Position numbers and translations under genes: made by a program. A stretch of DNA of 48,954 nucleotides from Symbiodinium natans (Eukaryota > Sar > Dinophyceae > Suessiales > Symbiodiniaceae), in NCBI GenBank assembly GCA_905221605.1, contig CAJNDS010000944.1, positions 1-48,954 of the forward strand, given 5' to 3'. This document shows, piece by piece, positions 42,810-48,954 of the stretch; the stretch's first letter is position 1, and every line of letters begins with the position of its first letter. The notes beneath the pieces are model-generated. The model searched no databases. It saw nothing but the letters and a program-made list of their open reading frames with translations, and was not told where the DNA came from.

Positions 42810-43214
42810 CACAAACGCATGTGACAGCTCACTGACAGTACGGGGACGTGTATGCAAGTCGATGCAATGCATAATTGGGCGTTGCCATCTGGTATTATGT
42901 GTACACCTTACATATTGAGAAGCATGTTGAATGTGAGCACTGCAGCATCATGCATGCAACACAACCTGATCAGCATGCAAAGACGTGCATCCAGCAATAA
43001 CGCAGAGGGCATCAAGTCACTCATGAAGGAGTCTACGCTCAAAGTGATCAAACATGACGGGCACACACAACACCGTGGAGATGATTGACCTGAGTCAAGC
43101 AGTGTTTGCCCGTGAACAGCCCCATATGTAGACAACAAATCCACATCTGCCAGTGAACGTCACATGTCTGCACACAACACGCATACATTGATATCACACA
43201 ACTGTCAGGGCATT
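42810..43214. other. Upstream region of the methyltransferase gene
   Basis: No exon recognised. It includes degenerate ACATGTCTGC-type sequence that leads into the satellite. A promoter cannot be identified; dinoflagellate genes usually lack TATA boxes. Confidence 0.4.
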
Positions 43215-43925
43215 CAATGTCCACGCAAAGCTAGTGTTTGCGGTCATGCCATGTCCACACATCAGGTACGCGCTACATGTATCCGTGGACATGTCATGTC
43301 CACACCCATATACTCGTGGACACCCCATGTCCACACAGCCCGTGGTTGTGGACATTGAATGCCCACGAAACCCATGCAGGTGGACATTGCATGTCCACAC
43401 CCCAGGTGTCCGTGGACATGCCATGTCCACACCCAGAAAGCCGTGGACATCACATGTCCACACAGCCCGTGCCCGTGGACATTGCATGTCCACAGAAGCC
43501 ATGCCTGCGGACGTTGCATGTCCACACACCCCATGCCCGTGGACATTGGTGCACGTTAACAACCGTCGTCCGTGGACAACGTCGCGTGCCCACACAGCCC
43601 GTCCCGTGGACATTCCATGTCCGCGCCACCCATGCCCGCGGACATCCCAAGTCCGCACCACACCTACCCGTGGACATCCCAAGTCCGCACCACACCTACC
43701 CGTGGACATCCCATGACCACAGCCCCGTTGCCCGTGGACATCCCATGTCCACACCCCACCCTGCATGTGGACATTCCATGGCCACACCCCACTCTTCCCG
43801 CGGAGATCCAATGACCACACCCCACCATGCCCGTGGGCATCCCATGACCGCAAACTGTTCATGCAGGCATCCCGTGTCCACATCCCGCCTGCCTGTGGAC
43901 ATTCCACTACCACAAAGTAATTGCC
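43215..43925. repeat. Palindromic satellite, about 22 units of 31-32 bp
   Basis: Each unit has a conserved GTGGACAT-N2-4-ATGTCCAC inverted pair and a variable linker of about 10-12 bp, often containing CCCATGCC or CAGCCCGT. Successive GTGGAC starts at 43381, 43413, 43444, 43476, 43508 and 43540 show the period. As 32 is not a multiple of 3, all three frames of both strands stay open for hundreds of bases, giving spurious ORFs rich in CPWTLHVHT-like peptide. Units decay at both edges. Confidence 0.95.
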
Positions 43926-44531
43926 CATTAACATCAAGTGTTCATACCAACCGGAAGCCCACCACAGATGTACATCAAACATGTCACACTAGGAATCCTC
44001 AGCAAGTGCATCAGCGATACTGGTGTGCCCCTAGCCCCTAAACCCTAACCCTAACACTAGACCCTACAGCCTGAACCCTAAACCCTACACCTTACACCCC
44101 CCAAACTTTACACCCTAAACACTAAGCCCTAAACCCTAAACCCCTACACCTTACACCCTGATCCCTAAGCCCTAAGCCCTACACCCTGCACCCTGCACCC
44201 TATGCCCCACACCCTAATAAACACTAACCCTAAACCCCAACCCTACCAACAATACACACTGGCTCAGGCTGATCAATCATGAATCATGTGATGCACTCTC
44301 AGCTGCCCACACGTGGAAGTCATCTGTCGAGCCTTGGTAGCACACGGATGCAACGCTATACAACAGTGCTTTGATTGTAGAGAGCCACTCATCGTATATG
44401 CTTATATGCGCCCACTGCTTGCACTACGTCTGTCTTTTCCCAGGTGCTCGAGATCCCTTGAGACTTCAGATCAAAACAAACTCCACACAGGTGACACGGC
44501 TGCTGCGTGCTGCTATGTGCTGATTCCTACC
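43926..44531. other. Non-coding; contains a decayed telomere-like tract
   Basis: Between the satellite and the 3' end of the RS-like gene. Only the repeat at 44036-44250 is recognisable. Confidence 0.5.
44036..44250 (-). repeat. Decayed CCCTAAA tract
   Basis: Many variants (CCCTACA, CCTTACA, CCCTGCA, CCCTAAG) and no run longer than two perfect units, so it is older than the arrays in block 1. Confidence 0.9.
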
Positions 44532-46854
44532 CTACCGCGTCCTGGACTTCCTAGTCCTGGTGTCGTCACTGTCGCCCCGACTCCGATGCTTCTTCTTGTG
44601 GTCCGAGTCCTTCTTGTCCTTCTTCGAGTAGTTCTTGCTGTCGCCCCCACCATCCCGTGGCCGTGACGACCGGGACGACTTTTTCTTCCTCCTCTTGATC
44701 GAGACGGACTCGTCGTCGCTGATAGGATGCTTGCGCTTGGGTAGTGTCTTGGACTGCGCGGTCTTCACTGCATCTTGTGCCTCCCTTCGTCTCCTTGCCC
44801 AAGTAACTCCAGCGGCAGCGGCAGCTGCAACAATATCATCGCTAGGCTTCCTCTTGGGCATGGGCTTGCTCTTCGGCTTGGCTTTGGCCTTTGTCTTTGC
44901 CTGGCCTACACTGCCCTTTGCCTGGCCTGCACTGCCCTTCTTTTGTGAAGGCGCCGACACAGAGGAAGCTGCCGCTGTTGTCGTGGCATGGGGGGCCGTT
45001 TCCTTCGACGACTCAGACGATGATTCCTCTTCAAGCAACTCTTCCTCCACTGCCTCCGTCGTAACCACATGCATACTCGGGCTCGACGAATCGTCCGAAG
45101 CCGTGCCGCTGTAGCTGCCCGATTCCTGCCAAATCGTGGCACAAAGAAGAACGTCCCAACACATATAGAAATACATATGTATCATGTTATCTGTCAGCAT
45201 GTGTGTTTTTCTATCCCGCACCTGCCTGTTGATGGCGACGTGTGGGCTCCTTCGGTGCTGTCGGCTGCGACGGTGTTGCAGACCCTGCTTCCGGCTGCAC
45301 TGATTGCACCGGCTGTTGCGCATGCTCTTGGGCATGGTTCCCGGCCGCCTTTGCCTGCGCCGCTATGTCGGTCAGTGAGGAGGTGCCCGGCATCGTTTTG
45401 CGACCAGGAATTCCGTCAAAGCTTGCTCCATACGGCGCCGGCTCACGATGAAGTTGCACCGGCTTGGTGTCCTCAGCTCACAGAAGAAGCCAATGCAACG
45501 AGTAAGCCAGCAATCATACACCCGCACCGCAGCAAGCACATACATGCGGCATGCCTCCCTGAGCCATGACAGGGGTTTAGGCGTGGTTTATGTGTTTAGG
45601 GGTTTAGGGGTTTAGGGATTTAGGTGTTTAGGAGTTCATTGGTTTAGGTGTTTAGGGGTTTACGGATTTAGGGGTGTTATTGCAAGGACGCAACAACAGG
45701 CACGCCAACATCATAGGCCAGCACTAGCGCATCAATCACGCACATGTGTCATGACTCCTTAAACCCTACACACTAAACCCCTCAGCCCCTACAACCACCC
45801 TAAACCCCCAAACCGTACCCCAAACCGTGAACCCCAAACCCTTGGACCTTAGCCTAGGTATTCATAGACAGACATGCGAGTGGATTTACTAAGGTTGGCA
45901 AGGCGTCTGCAATGACTGCGTATGATTACCATTGGCCAACACGAACACTAAAATCACACGCATGCGTCACAGCAAGCACACACATGCAGCTCACCTGTAA
46001 TTGCAGCAAGACTCCTCTGCCACACCATCGTTGATTGCCGCATGTTCAGCACGTTCCGGCACAGGTTCGGGTGGAGTAGTTGGGATCAGAAGGAACGGAG
46101 ACACCGAGGGTTGTGGCTTGGTCTTGGTTCCACCGCTGGCGCCGCGGCTGCGAGCCGTCATGGCACTGTAGGCACCGCATGCAGCCGTGGCGCTTCCATC
46201 CGGGCCGGGAGCTGGCACTGGCATCTCTGCTGGCATTTTCACCTGTGTTACTGCCGCTGCCGCCGCAGGATGCATGGCTGGTGGCTGCGTGGCTGGTGGG
46301 GTCAACCCACTCATTGGGCGCAGTAGGCCGCCCAGACCCATCCCTGTCATGCCAGCGCCTGGTCCAATGCCCCCAAGCCCAAGCGTTTGCAGGCTAGGCA
46401 TGCACATGTTGCCCATGTACATGGGTGGCAACGTTGGCATCGGCTGCTGCAAGAGTCCTGGCCCAAGGCCCATGTTCAAGTTCAGCTCTGGCACCGACTG
46501 CATCGGCACCGGTGGCTCATGCACTCGGCCAACGGGGTACGGCACGCGTGGCGGTGCCGAAGAGAATCCCGGCAAGTGGCCCGGCGCAAGTCCCGGCGGG
46601 TGTCCCGGCGGGGGTCCTGGCGGGGGTCCCGGCGGGGGTCCCGGCGGGGGTCCGGGCGGGGGCCCGACAGGTTCTGGCACAGGTTCTTTCCGCACCCTCA
46701 CCGGTCTGGGCGGGACATACGTTGCAGGGACTGGTGGGGGTCGCGGTGGAGTCTGCAAAGCTGGTGCCGGCGGTGCGTGCTCTGGTGGAGCTGGCGGGGG
46801 CGGCAGCGATGCCGCCAACAAGGCACTCGGCCTTGCTTTCTGCGGCGGCGCCAT
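44532..46854 (-). CDS. Proline-rich, RS-like nuclear protein, three exons
   Basis: Exon 1 (ATG 46854 to about 46005) starts MAPPQKARPSALLAASLPPP and contains five GPPP repeats, Met/Gly/Leu/Pro-rich stretches and a Pro-rich end. Exon 2 (45471-45226, 82 codons) reads DTKPVQLHREPAPYGASFDG at its start. Exon 3 (45125-44532) starts ESGSYSGTASDDSSSPS, then has an acidic-Ser region, a Lys-rich KAKAKPKSKPMPKRK segment and an Arg/Ser/Lys/Asp C-terminus (KRRKKKSSRSSRPRDGGG, then ...RTRKSRTR-stop). The exon 2-3 join uses a GC donor (CAACAG|GCAGG) with a GGCAG acceptor in phase 0; the exon 1-2 join is less sure. Composition resembles splicing or RNA-processing factors, but no RRM or zinc finger is visible; function inferred weakly. 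Confidence 0.65.
45577..45675 (+). repeat. Decayed TTTAGGG-type tract, mostly 8-bp spaced
   Basis: Units such as GGTTTAGG and TGTTTAGG in intron 1 of the RS-like gene. Confidence 0.85.
45757..45845 (-). repeat. Decayed CCCTAAA-type tract
   Basis: Units such as CCCTAAAC, CCCCAAAC and CCGTGAAC; same intron, opposite orientation to the previous tract. Confidence 0.8.
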
Positions 46855-47343
46855 AGTGTATCCACCGCAAGAGTCACGAAGAATTGCAGCTACCAGTGCC
46901 AACAAGACAGCTGTGCAAACATGCCTACTTACAGGCTTACATACACAAAGCTGTGTGTCGCGCACTTTTACTACATGTTTTGCTTGTTATGCCTCGGCTG
47001 TGACCTGTGACTACTGTGACTACTATCATGCTGATTCGTGGCACTGAAGCAGCTCACAGCAGAGTCACAGTTGGCAACAATATGCAACAAGACAAACCGC
47101 GCACAACAACATGTCAGTAATAACACTAAATCAAAGTATATAATGTCACGCAGGTCCAGTTAGTCCGAGGGCCCGGCCCTGCACCTGAAGAACTGGAAGC
47201 TGTGGTCGCTGATTGGAGTTGTTGCACCTGCGCGAGCCGTTACTTATTGGAGTTGGTGGTCTTACTGTCCCCCCGCTCCTAATCTTAAACTCAGTCGTGA
47301 AGCATCGTGCACAAGTACTAAGTACACAACACTTGCAAATCAA
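46855..47343. other. Intergenic, no gene recognised
   Basis: It lies between the stop of the Cys/His-cluster protein and the ATG of the RS-like gene. No repeat array. The open frames are shadows of flanking genes. Confidence 0.45.
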
Positions 47344-47766
47344 CTAGCCGACCGGGAGAGGCCTGCGCAGGCAGCTGACGCACGTGCCGAGCGCATCCAG
47401 CGCAAATCCTGAACGCAAGTTAGTCTGTGATGTGTTGCAACTGAGGATTTCCGCTGTCCTTGAGTGTCCACGGCTGTCCGGCTGCAGTAGCAGTTGCCGC
47501 ATCCAGGCGGGCAGTGACGACAAAGACTTGTCGCACTCTCTCATGTCAGGCTCTGCGGGAGGCGGCGCATCTCCAGTCATGTTCTGTGATATCACTGCCT
47601 GCATGCACTCGTCGTGCCAGTACGTGAGGCAAAGCATGCAGAGGCCCGTGTGCCCTGCACGTCGACCGCCAGTCCGGCCCGAGCAACGCTCCGAACACAG
47701 AGCGCATTTGCGGTTGAGTCCATGCGACCACAGCTGGACGTTTCCAGCCTCCTGCAAGCAAGCCAT
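47344..47766 (-). CDS. Small protein with a Cys/His cluster (zinc-finger-like)
   Basis: An ATG at 47766 opens 140 codons. Residues 21-54 hold a Cys/His cluster: C21-x2-C24-x3-C28, H39, C43-x2-C46, H51-x2-C54, which could bind two zinc ions in a PHD/RING-like way. The middle is hydrophilic; the end contains CVSCLRR. A short intron may be present near 47410-47445 (CTCA|GTTGC to TTCAG), which would drop the SCNTSQTN stretch. It does not match a family I can name. Confidence 0.55.
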   Translation of the reverse strand: MACLQEAGNVQLWSHGLNRKCALCSERCSGRTGGRRAGHTGLCMLCLTYWHDECMQAVISQNMTGDAPPPAEPDMRECDKSLSSLPAWMRQLLLQPDSRGHSRTAEILSCNTSQTNLRSGFALDALGTCVSCLRRPLPVG

Positions 47767-47802
47767 GTGTGTTGCGTTGGGAATTCTGGTAAAACCGGTA
47801 AA

Positions 47803-48062
47803 ACCATAAACCCTGAACCTAAACCCAACCCTGGGCCTTAAACCCTAAGCCCTAGGCCCTAGGCCCTAGGCCCTAAACCTGATCCTAAACCCTAGGCCCT
47901 AGACACTAAAGCCTAAAGCATAAACCCTAGCCCTAGCCCCTAAACCCGCCTAAACCCTGAACCTTGAACTCTAAACAGCCCAAACCCTAAGCCCTAAACC
48001 CTAGATCATAAACTCTAGGCCCTAGACACTAGACACTAACCCCTAGGCCCTAGACCGTAAAC
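47803..48062 (-). repeat. Decayed telomere-like tract with CCCTAGG units
   Basis: CCCTAAA mixed with CCCTAGG, CCCTAGC and GACACTA variants, including three CCCTAGG in tandem near 47850-47871. Intergenic between the two hypothetical genes. Confidence 0.9.
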
Positions 48063-48306
48063 GATGCTCAACAATCCAACATGCCAGACGTGTCACAAAT
48101 GACTCATGACTCATGACTTAGGTCTGAGCGCAGAGCCATCAACACACTCGGCAACAACACAGCGCAACTCCGCAACTCAGCAAACGTCACAACATATGTG
48201 GAATGTATTACTTTGGCAAAACCACCTGGACTGATGACTTCGGTATTAGCAGATCTGTCAACAACTCAGCAACTTAACAACTCACAGCACAACTCAACTC
48301 AACACA

Positions 48307-48942
48307 TCAACAATCCGGGCAGTCCTCGTTCGCATGCATGATGGCGAGCTTAAGGAAATTCACGAAGCGACAGACCGTGGAAGGCAACTGGTCGCGCAGC
48401 TCCCCTGTACCACTTCCTCGGACCCTCCTGGAACACGCGCCTGCGGCAGAGATCAGGCACTGGTAGCGTGCCAAATCAAACACCTCTGTCGGCACGGTTC
48501 TGCCGAACAAAGAAGCTGGCGACCAGACCACACGGTTGGCTGCATCCACTCGAGCAAGACGACCCTCGCGCTCAGCAGCATTCACCCATTTCACGTAAAC
48601 CAATTCGTAGCACTGCAGCTGTAGATCCGTGTCATGCCCTTGTGGAAGACGCACCAGCACACTGATTTCATCTGCATGGCCGATAGGCAGCTTGCCACGT
48701 TCAGCGGCGTCATCAATTGCTGATATCGTCTCTGCAAATGCCTCGTGCCACAGCTTGTACGCCTTCTTATATGTGGAAGGGCGATGCAGAGGTTGTTGTT
48801 GCTGCCGCCCCTGTGTCGCTTCAGCTGGCAGCGACACCTTCGAAATCGTGGCTGCCGACTCTGACGTACGGGCAACGGCATCGTCCTCGGCATCTTCGAT
48901 AAAGTCTGAATCATCAGCCTCATCCTCATCAGATGACACCAT
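48307..48942 (-). CDS. Hypothetical protein with acidic N-terminus
   Basis: An uninterrupted 211-codon frame runs from the ATG at 48942 to the stop at 48307. Residues 1-25 are highly acidic (SSDEDEADDSDFIEDAEDD); the rest is predicted globular with helices (YKKAYKLWHEAFAETISAID) and a strand-rich part (EISVLVRLPQGHDTDLQLQC). It starts 12 bp from the window edge, so an upstream exon could exist. No family recognised. Confidence 0.6.
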   Translation of the reverse strand: MVSSDEDEADDSDFIEDAEDDAVARTSESAATISKVSLPAEATQGRQQQQPLHRPSTYKKAYKLWHEAFAETISAIDDAAERGKLPIGHADEISVLVRLPQGHDTDLQLQCYELVYVKWVNAAEREGRLARVDAANRVVWSPASLFGRTVPTEVFDLARYQCLISAAGACSRRVRGSGTGELRDQLPSTVCRFVNFLKLAIMHANEDCPDC

Positions 48943-48954
48943 TTTGTTTTCGAA

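Noticed and set aside
43215-43925. CRISPR array
   Set aside because: The repeat is palindromic throughout and strongly diverged, linkers are only 10-12 bp, no cas genes are near and the DNA is eukaryotic.
43194-44041. Long open frames of about 265 codons on both strands over the satellite
   Set aside because: They arise because the 32-bp unit lacks stop codons in any frame. The peptides are repeats of CPWTLHVHT or VDMxCPRAxxV type, and frames shift between units.

Overview
The window looks like nuclear DNA of a dinoflagellate, probably of the Symbiodiniaceae/Suessiales type. Four things support this. Introns reconstructed here mostly use GC or GA rather than GT at the 5' splice site, each with an AG acceptor. 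Every gene I can support lies on the minus strand, as in dinoflagellate one-way gene clusters. A Hint (hedgehog/intein) protein and a Dcm-like cytosine methyltransferase are present, both common in these algae. Plant/alga-type telomere heptamers (TTTAGGG/CCCTAAA) fill the non-coding DNA. The organism call is inference; no rRNA, tRNA or complete spliced leader was found.

Block 1 (about 1-30 kb) is saturated with short interstitial telomere-like arrays in both orientations, long C, G and C-then-A homopolymers, and small inverted-repeat elements (four families, called A-D here). Very short exons are embedded in this material. The best reconstruction is an ABC transporter nucleotide-binding domain (29868 to 17311, minus). 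Ten exons of 36-130 nt join in perfect phase into 636 nt and contain Walker A, Q-loop, signature, Walker B and H-loop. Inside its 3.2-kb intron between exons 5 and 6, on the same strand, sits a two-exon S66 (LD-carboxypeptidase/MccF-like) peptidase gene. The catalytic-His segment of that gene lies beyond an intron made largely of telomere repeats. A 517-codon Hint protein with a duplicated Cys-rich module lies at 8.7-10.2 kb. Other candidate micro-exons are listed with lower confidence.

Block 2 (about 30-49 kb) differs in texture: fewer and more decayed telomere-like tracts, more AAC/ACA-type sequence and longer exons. On the minus strand, from high to low coordinate, it holds an acidic hypothetical protein, a Cys/His-cluster protein, a proline-rich/RS-like protein, a 32-bp palindromic satellite of about 22 units, a cytosine-C5 methyltransferase gene with motifs I, IV, VI, VIII and X, a large multi-exon gene of unknown function whose longest exon contains a 471-bp CAA/CAG tract read as poly-cysteine, and a small unknown ORF. 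The transmembrane half of the ABC transporter is not visible upstream of 29.9 kb, so block 2 may lie within, or have replaced, the 5' part of that gene.

Limits: exon borders outside the ABC and S66 genes are approximate, no homology search was possible, and many short open frames in the repeat-rich part cannot be told from noise.
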